DNA from: Bacillus paralicheniformis
GTDB lineage: Bacteria > Bacillota > Bacilli > Bacillales > Bacillaceae
Reading direction: 5' to 3'
Assembly (NCBI RefSeq): GCF_001042485.2
Contig: NZ_LBMN02000004.1
Location: 248,001 to 312,000 of the forward strand
Length of the DNA: 64,000 nucleotides
This document shows positions 16,380 to 26,050 of this stretch, in pieces. The position numbers were made by a program, and so were the translations under genes. The notes under the pieces are model-generated. The model worked only from the letters and a program-made list of their open reading frames with translations. It was not told the DNA's origin and ran no database searches. Position 1 is the first letter of the stretch, and each line of letters begins with the position of its first letter.

Positions 16380-18127
16380 ACAATGAAGACGGGTGGATTC
16401 TGCCCTATATCAAGAAAAATATAAGGCTTTTGATCATTGTCGTGTTGCTTGGCGGATTGACGGCATGCTCGGCTGCAGCTCTCATGTTTACCTCCGGTTA
16501 TTTAATATCCAAAGCGGCTACGCGTCCGGAAAATGTTTTGATGATTTATGTCCCGATCGTAGCGGTCCGCACCTTCGGGATTCTGCGCTCGGTGTCGCGC
16601 TATGTTGAGCGATTGACCGGACACCATATCATCTTGAAAATTTTATCCGATATGCGCGTCAGGCTTTACAGGATGCTGGAACCTCAAGCTTTAAAATGGC
16701 GTGAACGCTTTCGGACGGGGGATATGCTCGGCATTTTGGCCGACGATGTTGAGCATTTGCAGGACATGTATTTGAGAACGGTATTTCCCGGGCTGTCGGC
16801 GCTTCTTTTATATGGCGTATTCATCACTGCTATTGGCTTTTTTTCATGGCCTTTTGCAGGGCTGATCGCGATCTATGCAGCGGTTTTCGTGTTTCTTGTT
16901 CCGCTTGTTTCCCTGCTTGTGACAAGGGCGAAAAATGTTGCGCTGAAAAGAGGACGAAGCCTCTTGTACCGTCAGCTGACAGACGCGGTCATGGGCGTGA
17001 GCGACTGGGTGTTCAGCGGCCGGCAAAACGACTTCGTCCATGCGTATGAAGCGGCAGAGCAGGAATGGCTGGCGATCGAAAAGAAACGGATGCGCTTCAG
17101 TCGTTGGAGGGACTTTGCCATGCAATGCCTGGCGGCAGGACTTGTTCTTCTGATGTTAATATGGGCGGGCGGACAAAGCGCGGAAGGCGCCCTGGCTCCT
17201 GTGTTTATTGCAGCGTTTGTCCTTGTTGTGTTTCCTTTGACAGAAGCTTTCTTTCCGCTTTCAGACGCAGCGGCGTCAATCCCTGAGTATCAGGATTCTT
17301 TAGAAAGAATGGACGGGCTTGAGCCGCCGAAAAGGGAAGAAATTGGAGGCGCTGTTCAGCAGGAACGGGCGGAGGCTGTAGGTTTGGACGATGTCACGCT
17401 TCGCTTTGAAGATGTTTGTTTTTCTTATGAAGAAGGCCATCCGGTGTTGGACGGTGTTTCATTTATATTAAAGCAGGGGGAAAAGACCGCTTTGCTCGGG
17501 CCGAGCGGCGCTGGTAAATCGACGATCTTGTCGTTAATACAAGGGGCGCTCGCTCCTTCTAAAGGAAACATTACATTGAACGGCATTTCTGTGCAGTCTC
17601 TTCAGGGAGAAATCTCACGCGCAGTCTCCGTTTTTAATCAGCAGCCGCATCTGTTTGATACGACGGTTTTGAATAATATCAGGCTCGGAAACCCTGACGC
17701 GAGCGATGAGGACGTGTATTGGGCGGCGCGCCAGGTGAAGCTTCACGATTATATTCAGTCTCTACCCGAAGGATATCATACATCTGTTCAGGAAACGGGC
17801 ATTCGTTTTTCAGGCGGAGAACGTCAGCGGATTGCATTGGCGCGGATTCTGCTGCAGAATGCGCCAATCGTTGTATTGGATGAACCGACTATAGGTCTTG
17901 ATCCTAAAACAGAGAAAGAGCTTCTATCAACGATGTTTCAAGTGCTTGATGGAAAGACGGTTCTATGGATTACACACCATTTGGCAGGAGCCGAAGCGGC
18001 CGACCGGATTCTGTTTTTAGACAAAGGGAAGCTTGCAATGGCAGGGAGCCATCAGCAGCTTTTGGAAAACAATCCGCGCTATTCAAGACTTTATCGTCTG
18101 GATGCGCCTGTCGGCCGGCTTTCTTAG
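16376..18127 (+). CDS. cydD: Heterodimeric ABC transporter subunit for cytochrome bd assembly
   Basis: A 583-residue half transporter with an N-terminal membrane domain (RTFGILRSVSRYVERLTGHH is conserved in this group) and a C-terminal ATPase with GPSGAGKST, FSGGERQR and VVLDEPTIGLD. It pairs with CydC. It is the last gene of the operon and is followed directly by a strong terminator. Names C and D follow B. subtilis order; E. coli uses them the other way round. Confidence 0.93.
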   Translation: MNNEDGWILPYIKKNIRLLIIVVLLGGLTACSAAALMFTSGYLISKAATRPENVLMIYVPIVAVRTFGILRSVSRYVERLTGHHIILKILSDMRVRLYRMLEPQALKWRERFRTGDMLGILADDVEHLQDMYLRTVFPGLSALLLYGVFITAIGFFSWPFAGLIAIYAAVFVFLVPLVSLLVTRAKNVALKRGRSLLYRQLTDAVMGVSDWVFSGRQNDFVHAYEAAEQEWLAIEKKRMRFSRWRDFAMQCLAAGLVLLMLIWAGGQSAEGALAPVFIAAFVLVVFPLTEAFFPLSDAAASIPEYQDSLERMDGLEPPKREEIGGAVQQERAEAVGLDDVTLRFEDVCFSYEEGHPVLDGVSFILKQGEKTALLGPSGAGKSTILSLIQGALAPSKGNITLNGISVQSLQGEISRAVSVFNQQPHLFDTTVLNNIRLGNPDASDEDVYWAARQVKLHDYIQSLPEGYHTSVQETGIRFSGGERQRIALARILLQNAPIVVLDEPTIGLDPKTEKELLSTMFQVLDGKTVLWITHHLAGAEAADRILFLDKGKLAMAGSHQQLLENNPRYSRLYRLDAPVGRLS

Positions 18128-18138
18128 TAGAAAACCGC

Positions 18139-18176
18139 AAAAGACAGCTTCAAGTCGAGAAGCTGTCTTTTTTTAT
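18139..18176 (+). terminator. Terminator after cydABCD
   Basis: AAGACAGCTTC pairs with GAAGCTGTCTT (arms within 18139-18151 and 18159-18171), followed by a run of T residues. Confidence 0.9.
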
Positions 18177-18292
18177 ATGGCCCGCTCATCAACTGCTTTT
18201 ATTTTGCATGTTAAAGAGCGGTGAAGGGTATGATTCAGTTAGTATTTAATTAAACGTTTGTTTAAACTTTGTATTGAAAGGTGTGATCCGGG

Positions 18293-19144
18293 ATGTCTGC
18301 AGAACAATTGCCGATATGGACGAAAGACTGTGTGAAGGGCTCATTGCCGAAAAGGGGGAATGGAAGTCATAAAGGAACTTATGGAACCGGCCTTTTGCTC
18401 GCGGGAAGCGATGATATGCCGGGAGCGGCTCTCCTTGCAGGAATTGGGGCGATGCGGAGCGGTCTTGGAAAGCTTGTCATCGGAACGTGCGGAAGTGCCA
18501 TTCCGTTGATCGTCCCCGTTCTCCCTGAAGCGACGTATTGGCGGGACGGCTTAGAAAAGGCGGCGTCCGGCGAGATTGCCGAACCTTACCGGGCGATTGC
18601 GATCGGGCCGGGGCTGCCGCCTTCGCAAATGACTGAGCAAGCGGTCCGGAATGTATTGACGAAAGACTGCCCGGTTGTCCTTGATGCGGGTGCTCTTTCA
18701 AAACGAACGTATCAAGAAAGGGAAGCACCGGTGATATTAACGCCGCATCCGGGGGAATTTTCGAAAATGACAGGCTTGTCCATTCAAGAAATTGAGACGA
18801 ACCGGGCCGGTTATGCTCGAGATTATGCAGAGGAACACGGTGTTACTCTTGTATTGAAAGGCAATGAAACGATCATTGCTTTCCCGGATGGCAAGTGCTG
18901 GAGGAATGTAACGGGAAACGGGGCGCTGGCAAAGGGAGGAACCGGAGATACGTTAACCGGGATGCTTCTCGGAATGCTGTGCTGTCATGAGAATCCGAGA
19001 GAAGCGGTGTTGAATGCTGTCCACCTGCATGGCGCATGTGCTGATGCATGGACAAAGACCAGATCGGCCCATACGCTTCTCGCACATGAACTTTCCGATC
19101 TGCTGCCTACGGTTTGGAAAGCGTATGAGGATGGAAATGAGTGA
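18293..19144 (+). CDS. nnrD: ADP/ATP-dependent NAD(P)HX dehydratase
   Basis: A 283-residue ribokinase-like protein equivalent to B. subtilis YxkO and to the C-terminal half of E. coli Nnr. It repairs hydrated NADH and NADPH using ADP or ATP. Signature segments are GTYGTGLLLAGSDDMPGAALLAGIGAMRSG split over residues 24-53, VILTPHPGEFSKM, and the catalytic GNGALAKGGTGDTLTG with the active aspartate. AAAGGTG precedes the ATG. It stands alone after cydD. The stop codon lies in the hairpin that separates it from the pectate lyase gene. Confidence 0.93.
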   Translation: MSAEQLPIWTKDCVKGSLPKRGNGSHKGTYGTGLLLAGSDDMPGAALLAGIGAMRSGLGKLVIGTCGSAIPLIVPVLPEATYWRDGLEKAASGEIAEPYRAIAIGPGLPPSQMTEQAVRNVLTKDCPVVLDAGALSKRTYQEREAPVILTPHPGEFSKMTGLSIQEIETNRAGYARDYAEEHGVTLVLKGNETIIAFPDGKCWRNVTGNGALAKGGTGDTLTGMLLGMLCCHENPREAVLNAVHLHGACADAWTKTRSAHTLLAHELSDLLPTVWKAYEDGNE

Positions 19145-19173
19145 AACGCTCGGAATGCCTCCGAACGTTTCAC
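19141..19173. terminator. Hairpin between nnrD and the pectate lyase gene
   Basis: Arms 19141-19154 and 19160-19173 pair with one mismatch. It contains the nnrD stop codon. The following bases are not rich in T, so it may act weakly or protect the 3' ends. Confidence 0.55.
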
Positions 19174-19181
19174 CTCAAAGT

Positions 19182-20207
19182 TTATGGATTGACTTTGCCG
19201 ACTCCGGCATTTTGTTTGATGATTGATTTTACATTGTCGACATTGTCGAGTGAGTAGCTGTATGGCGGATTATAGGTTGTAGTAGAGGTAGTCGGCATGC
19301 TGCCCCTGGAGTTTATAAATTTGTTGTTGGATACATGCCAATAGCCTGGTGAACTGCTGTACCAAGAGACAATTGGATCTTTGGCGTTTTCAAAAAGGTT
19401 GTTCTCAATTTTGATACGTGCGCCCATTCTCGAATTAATTCCGCTGTCGATGATCTTATTGAAATAGTTGTTGTAAATGTGGCCCTCTCCGAAACGGAAT
19501 GACGGCACCCGCGAATTCAGATTTTCGAACCAGTTATGGTGGAATGTAATCGTCCGGTTGTAATTGTCGCTGTCCGATGAGCCCATCAGCATGGATTTCC
19601 AGCCATCGTGCACATAGTTCCAAGAGAATGTAATATATTCGGCGTCTCTTTTGACGTCAAATAATCCGTCATAGTAATCTTTGTCAACGTTCAGGCTGTG
19701 GTAAAGCTCGTTATGATCAACCCAAATGTTTTTAGAAGGGCCTTCAATGCCGATCGCGTCTTTATCGCCGGAAGCTACTTTGTGAATTTTTAAGTTGCGG
19801 ATGATGATGTTGTTGGCGCGCCATACTTTAATGCCGATGCCTTTGAGTTCGCCTTTGGTCCCTGACCCGACAATCGATACGTTTGACACGTCTTTGACGT
19901 CAATCTTTGATGTAGATGTATTTGAGGTTGTAATGGTGCCGTTGACATAAATTTTTAATGGCGTATTTGCATTCTTATTTTTTAATGCCGCAATGAGCTG
20001 ATCTCCCGTTGTTACGGTTACCGTCTGACCGCCTTCTCCGCCTGTTGTTCCGCCGTTTAGTGTCGCGAAGCCTTTTAAGCTGAAATCGGCAAGCGGATTT
20101 ACTTTGCCCGAGCTTAACGAAGAAGCTGCTTCTGCCGAAACCGCCGCTGTCAAAGACCCGATAACCCCTAATACAAAGATAAAGATGATGCTGATTAATT
20201 TCTTCAC
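19182..20207 (-). CDS. pelB: Secreted pectate lyase, polysaccharide lyase family 1
   Basis: A 341-residue secreted enzyme that cleaves polygalacturonate by beta-elimination. A signal peptide with cleavage near AEA-ASS is followed by a parallel beta-helix (repeated short strands such as [13 protein letters not shown]) and the PL1 signature [12 protein letters not shown], with the catalytic arginine in [11 protein letters not shown] prefer the GTG at 20207, since AGGAGG lies seven bases before it; the ATG two codons earlier is only one base from that site. A cre-like box lies in the leader, so glucose repression is likely. Confidence 0.92.
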   Translation of the reverse strand: MKKLISIIFIFVLGVIGSLTAAVSAEAASSLSSGKVNPLADFSLKGFATLNGGTTGGEGGQTVTVTTGDQLIAALKNKNANTPLKIYVNGTITTSNTSTSKIDVKDVSNVSIVGSGTKGELKGIGIKVWRANNIIIRNLKIHKVASGDKDAIGIEGPSKNIWVDHNELYHSLNVDKDYYDGLFDVKRDAEYITFSWNYVHDGWKSMLMGSSDSDNYNRTITFHHNWFENLNSRVPSFRFGEGHIYNNYFNKIIDSGINSRMGARIKIENNLFENAKDPIVSWYSSSPGYWHVSNNKFINSRGSMPTTSTTTYNPPYSYSLDNVDNVKSIIKQNAGVGKVNP

Positions 20208-20246
20208 ATTCATTCCTCCTATTCTTTTTTCATTCCGCCGCTATAT

Positions 20247-20260
20247 AGGAAGCGCTTACA
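20247..20260. promoter_or_regulatory. Candidate cre site of the pectate lyase gene
   Basis: AGGAAGCGCTTACA matches the CcpA consensus except at its first position. It lies about 40 bases upstream of the start codon. The rest of the gap 20261-20460 shows nothing I can assign. Confidence 0.5.
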
Positions 20261-20465
20261 ATTACGGCGGATGCCAAGTGATGGACACTGATGATCCCTC
20301 CCTTTTATTGGAATCAGAGAGAGCATAGCATACGTTTCTGAATAATCTGAATAATCATGATGTGAGTTGGATTTGCGCATAAGCTGGTGATTATGCCAAA
20401 TGACACGAATCTGAGAATAAGCGCATTTTTAGTTGAAGGTCTTTCATCATAATGGTGCAAAAAAA

Positions 20466-20497
20466 AGAATCTATGGAAATGAATAGCCATAGATTCT
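20466..20497 (-). terminator. Terminator after hemH2
   Basis: AGAATCTATGG at 20466-20476 pairs with 20487-20497; on the minus strand it is followed by seven T residues. Confidence 0.85.
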
Positions 20498-20542
20498 GCT
20501 TCTAAATCATGTTTTCTTCAGTTTTTCATTTTTCGGAGCGAT

Positions 20543-21496
20543 TTACAGTCCCGCTTTCTCCTGTTCTGTGCTGTTGTATGTTCGCTCAACGACTGCGGCA
20601 AGCGTATCGATGAAGCGCGGATCGGTGTTCGGCATAGGCGGACGGTGATAGCTTGCGCCAAGCTCGTCCGTAACCGCTTTACACTCATAGTCGTTGTCAT
20701 ACAGCACTTCCAAGTGGTCAGAGACAAATCCGACCGGTGCGTAAATAAATGACCGGAAGCCTTCCTGATACAGTTCTTTTGTTAAGTCTTGGACATCCGG
20801 ACCAAGCCACGGATCGGGTGTGTTGCCCTCACTTTGCCAGCCTACGGCGATCTGGTCAAACGACAGTTGTTCTCCGATTAGTTGGGCCGTTTTCTCGAGT
20901 TGATCCGGGTATGGATCTCCATGCTCCTTGATTTTTTCCGGCAGGCTGTGTGCTGAGCATACAAGAACCGCTTTTTTTCGTTCTTTTTCAGACATGCCGT
21001 TTAAAATGCTGCCGATTTCTTCAGACCAATAGCGAATAAAGCCTTCTTCCTGGTACCATTCGTCAATCGATGCGATCCGGGAGCCGCCGATTGCTGCTGC
21101 GGCCTGTTTGGCGCGCCGATTGTATACTTCGGTACTGAAGGTGGAATAGTGGGGAGCTAAGACGACGGAAACGGCCGCTTCAATTTGGTCTTTTTTCATT
21201 TGTTCAACCGCATCCTCGATAAACGGAGAGATGTGTTTTAAGCCGAGATACATCACGTATTCGACCTCATCTTGGCGCTCGTTCAACGTTTTTTCCAGCT
21301 CTTTTGCCTGAGCGAGCGTAATTTCCGCGAGCGGAGAGATTCCGCCGATATGCTTGTAGCGTTTTTTCAAGTCTTCAATCATATCATCGGACGGCCGTTT
21401 TCCATGACGGATATGCGTGTAATACGGAATGATATCTTCTTCCTGATAAGGGGTTCCGTATGCCATGACTAACAGGCCGACTTTTTTTCGGTTCAT
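20543..21496 (-). CDS. hemH2: Second ferrochelatase (HemH/CpfC paralogue)
   Basis: A 317-residue enzyme of the ferrochelatase family, which inserts Fe2+ into coproporphyrin III (or protoporphyrin IX) in heme synthesis. [11 protein letters not shown], the catalytic histidine in [11 protein letters not shown] and the glutamate in [16 protein letters not shown] are present, and the length matches B. subtilis HemH. AGAGGTG precedes the ATG. It lies six bases after the PerR-like gene and is transcribed with it, next to katA. This suggests extra heme supply for catalase under peroxide stress. The housekeeping copy would be expected in a hemEHY cluster elsewhere; I cannot see it here. Confidence 0.9.
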   Translation of the reverse strand: MNRKKVGLLVMAYGTPYQEEDIIPYYTHIRHGKRPSDDMIEDLKKRYKHIGGISPLAEITLAQAKELEKTLNERQDEVEYVMYLGLKHISPFIEDAVEQMKKDQIEAAVSVVLAPHYSTFSTEVYNRRAKQAAAAIGGSRIASIDEWYQEEGFIRYWSEEIGSILNGMSEKERKKAVLVCSAHSLPEKIKEHGDPYPDQLEKTAQLIGEQLSFDQIAVGWQSEGNTPDPWLGPDVQDLTKELYQEGFRSFIYAPVGFVSDHLEVLYDNDYECKAVTDELGASYHRPPMPNTDPRFIDTLAAVVERTYNSTEQEKAGL

Positions 21497-21502
21497 ATGT
21501 CT

Positions 21503-21919
21503 TCACCTCTGCTGCTGTTCTTGGCATGTTGTACAGATTCCGTAAATCCCTAAATAATGCGAGTTCACTTTAAAGTTCGTCAATTGTGCTGCTGCATGCT
21601 CAACCTCTTTGAGGTGAGGATAGTCCAGATCAGCGATTTTTCCGCATGATTTACAGACAACATGATAGTGCTCTGATGTAAATAATTCATATTTGCTTTT
21701 TGCGTCTCCGTGGGACAGCTCTTTTAAAATGCCGAGCTTCACAAATAATTTCAAGTTGCTGTAGATTGTCGGGAGACTCATGTACGGCAATTCCCGGTGA
21801 ATGTCTTCCGCCGATGGGTGGCCGCCCAGAGAAGCAATCGTTTTTAAAATCAGGACGCGCTGAGCCGTTATTCGTAAACCCCGCTTCTTTAAGAAAGGGA
21901 CGAGCTGTTCGTCTTCCAC
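21503..21919 (-). CDS. perR2: PerR-like Fur-family repressor
   Basis: A 138-residue Fur-family protein. It has a winged helix (SLPTIYSNLKLF), a structural zinc site of two CxxC pairs (CKSC at 89-92 and CTTC at 129-132), and the PerR-like sensing site H34, H84, H86 and D97, the residues that bind Fe2+ or Mn2+ and let PerR sense peroxide by histidine oxidation. The ligand that is Asp85 in B. subtilis PerR is glutamate here (E78). I chose the GTG at 21919 because AGGGG lies seven bases before it; an ATG three codons earlier is too close. I recall reports of extra PerR-like proteins in B. licheniformis, which fits. It should control hemH2 and perhaps katA. Confidence 0.88.
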   Translation of the reverse strand: MEDEQLVPFLKKRGLRITAQRVLILKTIASLGGHPSAEDIHRELPYMSLPTIYSNLKLFVKLGILKELSHGDAKSKYELFTSEHYHVVCKSCGKIADLDYPHLKEVEHAAAQLTNFKVNSHYLGIYGICTTCQEQQQR

Positions 21920-21952
21920 ACGTAACATCCCCTGTCGTTCTTTGATTAAGGT

Positions 21953-21986
21953 CAGGCACCCGCATGCTTAAGAAGACGGGTGCCTG
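21953..21986. repeat. Hairpin between katA and perR2
   Basis: A perfect 10-bp inverted repeat (CAGGCACCCG at 21953-21962 with 21977-21986). It may end the katA transcript, but no T run follows. The sequence resembles short repeats common in Bacillus genomes; only this copy was noticed here. Confidence 0.5.
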
Positions 21987-21997
21987 TACCTGAGAAA

Positions 21998-22020
21998 ATG
22001 AGAATATTCATTGAGAATGA
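21998..22020. promoter_or_regulatory. AT-rich palindromic element upstream of perR2
   Basis: AATGAGAATATTCATT followed by GAGAATGA resembles overlapping Fur/Per-type repeats. It lies between katA and perR2, where an operator for autoregulation is expected. The match to the Per box is imperfect. Confidence 0.3.
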
Positions 22021-22033
22021 TTGTGATTTAGCC

Positions 22034-23491
22034 TTAAACTTCCTGCGGAACGGACAAGCCCAATCCTTCGGCAACTCGTGTGCCGTACTCCGGATCTGCT
22101 TTATAGAAATGCTGAATTTGCCGAAGCTTGATTTCGTCTTTTGTCACCTGCTTCATCGAACCTACGATATTGCTGACAAGACGAGTCCGCTCTTCTTCGC
22201 TCAAGAGGCGGTAAAGATCGCCAGCCTGTGTGTAGTGGTCGTTATGGTCGTAAGAAGTGCTGTCCGCCGAACCAGACACCGGATAAGCCGTTGTTTTGTT
22301 TTCAGGAGATTCCTGAGGGCCTCCGAAGCTGTTCGGTTCATAGTAGACAGAGCCCCCGCCGTTTGAATCAAAGCGCATTTGTCCGTCTCTTTGATAATTA
22401 TGGACGTCCGCTTTCGGACGGTTGATCGGCAGGCTGTTATGGTTTGCGCCGACGCGGTAGCGGTGCGCATCCGCATATGCGAACAGGCGTCCCTGGAGCA
22501 TTTTGTCGGGAGACGGTTCAATGCCGGGCACCAATGTTCCAGGGGAGAATGTAGCTTGTTCAACCTCTGCGAAATAGTTTTCCGGATTGCGGTTTAGAAC
22601 CATGCGGCCGAATTCAATCAGCGGATAATCTTTTTGCGACCATACTTTTGTAACATCGAACGGATCAAAACGGTACGTATCCGCATCCTCCAGCGGCATG
22701 ATTTGAACGTACAGCTTCCATGCCGGGAAGTCTCCTTTTTCAATCGCCTCATACAAGTCCTGTGTATGATAATCGGGGTTTTCACCTGCAATCTTTGTCC
22801 CCACTTCTTCGGTCAGGTTTTTAATGCCTTGTTCTGTTTTGAAGTGGTATTTGATCCAGACGCCTTCTCCTTCGGCATTCACCCATTTGAATGTGTGGGA
22901 ACCGAAACCGTGCATGTGCCGGTAAGTGGCGGGGATGCCTCTGTCAGACATCAGGATGGTCACCTGGTGAAGGGACTCTGGAGACAATGACCAAAAATCC
23001 CATACGGCATCCGGGTTTTTCAAATGTGTGACCGGATGGCGCTTTTGTGTATGAATGAAATCAGGGAATTTAATCGCATCGCGAATAAAGAAAACAGGTG
23101 TGTTGTTTCCGACGAGATCATAGTTCCCTTCCTCTGTATAAAATTTAACAGCAAATCCGCGCGGGTCGCGGACGGAATCGGCTGAACCGTTTTCGCCTGC
23201 AACAGTGGAAAAACGGACGAATAACGGTGTGCGTTTTCCGACTTCTGATAAAAATTTGGCTTTTGTATATTTGGAAACGTCATTTGTGACTTCAAAGTAA
23301 CCGTGCGCACCGGCGCCTTTTGCATGCACAACTCGTTCAGGCACACGCTCTCTGTTGAAGTGGGCGAGCTTTTCGAGCAAGTGGACGTCCTGAATCAGCG
23401 TCGGTCCGCGTGAACCAGCTGTCATTGAGTTTTGGTTGTCTCCAACGGGAGCGCCCCAGCTGGTTGTTAGGTTGTTTTTATTTGTCGTCAT
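22034..23491 (-). CDS. katA: Vegetative heme catalase
   Basis: A 485-residue monofunctional heme catalase, nearly identical in layout to B. subtilis KatA. The catalytic H56 lies in [16 protein letters not shown], and the heme-ligand tyrosine in [14 protein letters not shown]. It degrades H2O2 in the cytoplasm. I chose the ATG at 23491 with GAGGTGA upstream rather than the TTG one codon earlier. A perfect Per box upstream shows PerR control; the neighbouring perR2 and hemH2 are probably part of the same response. Confidence 0.96.
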   Translation of the reverse strand: MTTNKNNLTTSWGAPVGDNQNSMTAGSRGPTLIQDVHLLEKLAHFNRERVPERVVHAKGAGAHGYFEVTNDVSKYTKAKFLSEVGKRTPLFVRFSTVAGENGSADSVRDPRGFAVKFYTEEGNYDLVGNNTPVFFIRDAIKFPDFIHTQKRHPVTHLKNPDAVWDFWSLSPESLHQVTILMSDRGIPATYRHMHGFGSHTFKWVNAEGEGVWIKYHFKTEQGIKNLTEEVGTKIAGENPDYHTQDLYEAIEKGDFPAWKLYVQIMPLEDADTYRFDPFDVTKVWSQKDYPLIEFGRMVLNRNPENYFAEVEQATFSPGTLVPGIEPSPDKMLQGRLFAYADAHRYRVGANHNSLPINRPKADVHNYQRDGQMRFDSNGGGSVYYEPNSFGGPQESPENKTTAYPVSGSADSTSYDHNDHYTQAGDLYRLLSEEERTRLVSNIVGSMKQVTKDEIKLRQIQHFYKADPEYGTRVAEGLGLSVPQEV

Positions 23492-23517
23492 CAAAGGATC
23501 ACCTCGCGTAAATTTTA

Positions 23518-23545
23518 ATTATAAAACAATGATAACATTTCTCAA
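23518..23545 (-). promoter_or_regulatory. katA promoter
   Basis: On the minus strand TTGAGA, a 16-base spacer and a perfect TATAAT. Confidence 0.75.
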
Positions 23546-23563
23546 GAAAAAAACAATATTTAT

Positions 23564-23578
23564 TTATAATAATTATAA
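23564..23578. promoter_or_regulatory. Per box of katA
   Basis: TTATAATAATTATAA is a perfect match to the PerR consensus TTATAAT-N-ATTATAA. It lies just upstream of the katA -35 box. Confidence 0.9.
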
Positions 23579-23616
23579 AGAAAAATTCATTATCGTTGAT
23601 TAAATATATTAAAACT

Positions 23617-23640
23617 GAATAACTCCCTTCATTTGGGATA
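23617..23640 (+). promoter_or_regulatory. Possible SigF/SigB-type promoter of katX
   Basis: GAATA, 13 bases and GGGATA lie 35 bases before the katX start. katX in B. subtilis is read by SigF and SigB; the -10-like element fits, the -35 only partly. Confidence 0.3.
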
Positions 23641-23675
23641 AGTTATTATTAATTCCAAATAAAGGAGGTACGGAG

Positions 23676-25274
23676 ATGGATCAGCATTCAAACGAGCAGA
23701 AATCTGACATGGAGACGGATGAGACGTTAACGAACCGGCAGGGCCACCCGATCACAAACAATCAGCATATCAGGACCGTGGGCAACCGGGGGCCTTCCAC
23801 ATTGGAGAACTATGATTTCTTGGAGAAGATCAGCCACTTTGACAGGGAGAGGGTTCCCGAACGGGTCGTCCATGCCAGGGGGGCCGGAGCGCACGGCTAT
23901 TTTGAAGCTTATGGAACAGCAGGCGATGAGCCGGTCTCAAAATATACGAGAGCAAAACTGTTTCAGGAAAAAGGGAAGAGAACCCCGGTGTTTGTCCGTT
24001 TTTCGACGGTGACCCACGGGATATCTTCACCGGAAACGCTTCGCGATCCCCGCGGATTTGCCGTTAAGTTTTACACGGAGGACGGGAACTGGGATCTAGT
24101 CGGAAACAACTTGAAGATCTTCTTTATCCGCGATGCGGTGAAGTTTCCTGATTTAATCCATGCATTTAAGCCGGACCCGGTTACGAATTTGCAGGATGGC
24201 GAAAGAATCTTTGACTTCATTTCCAACACGCCTGAAGCCATGCACATGATCACATTTTTGTTTTCTCCTTGGGGCATTCCGGCAAACTACCGGCAGATGC
24301 AGGGGTCCGGTGTCAACACGTACAAATGGGTAAACCAAGAAGGAGAAGCCGTCCTTGTGAAGTATCACTGGGAACCGAAGCAGGGCATAAAAAACTTGAC
24401 GCAAAAAGAGGCGGAAGAAATTCAGGCGAAGAACTTCAATCACGCTACACAGGATTTATACGAAGCGATTGAGCGGGGAGACTATCCCGAGTGGGAGTTG
24501 TTCGTTCAAATCATGAGCGATGATGAGCATCCTGAACTCGATTTTGATCCGCTTGACGATACGAAGCTATGGCCTGAGGAGCAATTTCCTTGGCTTCCTG
24601 TCGGCAAAATGGTATTAAACAAAAATCCCGAAGACTACTTTACAGAAGTCGAGCAAGCGGCATTTGGAACAGGGGTTCTTGTCGACGGACTTGATTTTTC
24701 CGATGACAAAATGCTTCAGGGACGTACGTTTTCCTACTCTGATACACAGCGATACAGGGTAGGGGCCAACTATCTGCAGCTGCCGATCAATGCGCCGAAA
24801 AAAAGGGTGGCAACCAATCAGCGGGGCGGCCAGATGCAGTACAAGGTCGACTTAGGCAAAAATCAAAGCCCGCACATCAACTATGAACCTTCAACTATCA
24901 ACGGGCTGAAAGAAGCGAAGCAGGACGGCAAAGAATATACACCGCATGTCGAAGGAAATCTGGTGCGCGAAAGTATCGAAAGGCAGAATAATTTCAAGCA
25001 GGCCGGGGACACGTACAGGCATTTCGAAGACTGGGAAAAGGACGAGCTGATTACGAATCTGGTCAATACACTTGCCCCCTGCGATCAAAGAATTCAAACG
25101 AAAATGATCGAGATGCTCAAGCAATGCGACAAGGAATATGGCAGCAGGGTCGAAGAAGGATTAAAAAACGCTTCCAGCCAAAATACATCCAGCCGGGAGC
25201 CGATCGGGGCAGAAGGCGCCGAAGATGCGCCGAGACAGGCGGAAGAAAAAGGCCATAGTGAAGATCCTTATTAA
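23676..25274 (+). CDS. katX: Spore-type catalase
   Basis: A 532-residue clade catalase with the catalytic H66 in [16 protein letters not shown] and the heme tyrosine in [14 protein letters not shown]. It has an N-terminal extension and a polar, acidic C-terminal tail compared with KatA, like B. subtilis KatX, the forespore enzyme that protects germinating spores from peroxide. AAAGGAGG precedes the ATG. It diverges from katA. The stop codon lies in the terminator hairpin. Confidence 0.92.
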   Translation: MDQHSNEQKSDMETDETLTNRQGHPITNNQHIRTVGNRGPSTLENYDFLEKISHFDRERVPERVVHARGAGAHGYFEAYGTAGDEPVSKYTRAKLFQEKGKRTPVFVRFSTVTHGISSPETLRDPRGFAVKFYTEDGNWDLVGNNLKIFFIRDAVKFPDLIHAFKPDPVTNLQDGERIFDFISNTPEAMHMITFLFSPWGIPANYRQMQGSGVNTYKWVNQEGEAVLVKYHWEPKQGIKNLTQKEAEEIQAKNFNHATQDLYEAIERGDYPEWELFVQIMSDDEHPELDFDPLDDTKLWPEEQFPWLPVGKMVLNKNPEDYFTEVEQAAFGTGVLVDGLDFSDDKMLQGRTFSYSDTQRYRVGANYLQLPINAPKKRVATNQRGGQMQYKVDLGKNQSPHINYEPSTINGLKEAKQDGKEYTPHVEGNLVRESIERQNNFKQAGDTYRHFEDWEKDELITNLVNTLAPCDQRIQTKMIEMLKQCDKEYGSRVEEGLKNASSQNTSSREPIGAEGAEDAPRQAEEKGHSEDPY

Positions 25275-25283
25275 AGGATCTTC
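25260..25283 (+). terminator. Hairpin at the end of katX
   Basis: GAAGATCCTT pairs with AAGGATCTTC; the loop holds the stop codon. The tail (ATTATCT) is only moderately T-rich. The following gap 25284-25580 holds no gene I can support; a TAAAAT box about 50 bases before the next start may be a -10. Confidence 0.6.
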
Positions 25284-25580
25284 ATTATCTATTCAAACTG
25301 ATATTAAGATATGGATGCGCTTCAGCGTATCCTTTTTATTTTGGAATAATGGAGACAATCGGTTCAGCAGTGGAGGAAAAAGAAGAATACAGAAAGAGGT
25401 TTAGGGTGTTCGCTCCAATTTGTCGAGAAAATAACGAGCAAAAGAAGCTTATCCCCGCTTACTCCCTTTTACCAATATTTCCCTATATTCAACAAATGTA
25501 CAAATCCACAACAAAGAAGCAAACGGAAAATATGGTAAAATTAAACATGTATAAAGAGTTGAAAAAAAGGAGGAGTTTTC

Positions 25581-26012
25581 ATGTTGAAAAAGTTGGCAGC
25601 GGTCGTTTTCATGTTGGGAATCATGCTTTGCGGTGCTGGCGGAACGTCTATTTTGGCATACGGAAAGTCAATTTCTCAGGAATCGATTCATCCCTACAGC
25701 ACGGCCTATACAGATGTCAAGGTGGTTGGCAAAACAGTCCGCTTTTATATTAAAGGATTGGAGAGTCCGTTTAATCAGACTTATTATGAAAGAGTCGCAT
25801 GGACAAGCACTGATGAGGAGCCTGATACATTAAAGGACAACATTTTATCTGTGAAAATACCGGCAAAAACGGGAAGCAGGTATGAGGCAAACTCAAGCGA
25901 AAGGCTTGAGCTGATCAGAGAAAAGGTCAATTCAGGTGATATGGTTTACGGATGGGCAAAAGCGCAGAATGGCAATTGGTATCCTGCCGGCTCTGCTAAA
26001 ATATCTTATTGA
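25581..26012 (+). CDS. Unrecognised small secreted protein
   Basis: A 143-residue protein with AGGAG before its ATG. The first 25 or so residues form a signal peptide with a hydrophobic core; a cysteine at position 17 is inside the core and there is no clear lipobox. The mature part is polar and rich in beta-prone segments (VKVVGKTVRFYIKGL, YERVAWTST), ending in WYPAGSAKISY. I do not recognise the family with certainty; it recalls small secreted Bacillus proteins of the YolA kind. It is alone between katX and yxlH, and ends at a shared terminator. Confidence 0.75.
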   Translation: MLKKLAAVVFMLGIMLCGAGGTSILAYGKSISQESIHPYSTAYTDVKVVGKTVRFYIKGLESPFNQTYYERVAWTSTDEEPDTLKDNILSVKIPAKTGSRYEANSSERLELIREKVNSGDMVYGWAKAQNGNWYPAGSAKISY

Positions 26013-26019
26013 GCAAGGC

Positions 26020-26050
26020 AAAAAGCAGGCATCATCCCCGCCTGCTTTTT
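26020..26050. terminator. Bidirectional terminator, secreted protein gene and yxlH
   Basis: AAAAAGCAGGC pairs with GCCTGCTTTTT across a 9-base loop. The yxlH stop codon is in the loop. Confidence 0.9.

Noticed and set aside
18240..18290. SigB promoter before nnrD
   Set aside because: GTTTAA is present, but no GGGWAW element lies at the right distance.
25349..25753. 134-codon frame upstream of and overlapping the secreted protein gene
   Set aside because: It overlaps in another frame, has low-complexity composition and no family; the gene at 25581 has a ribosome site and signal peptide.
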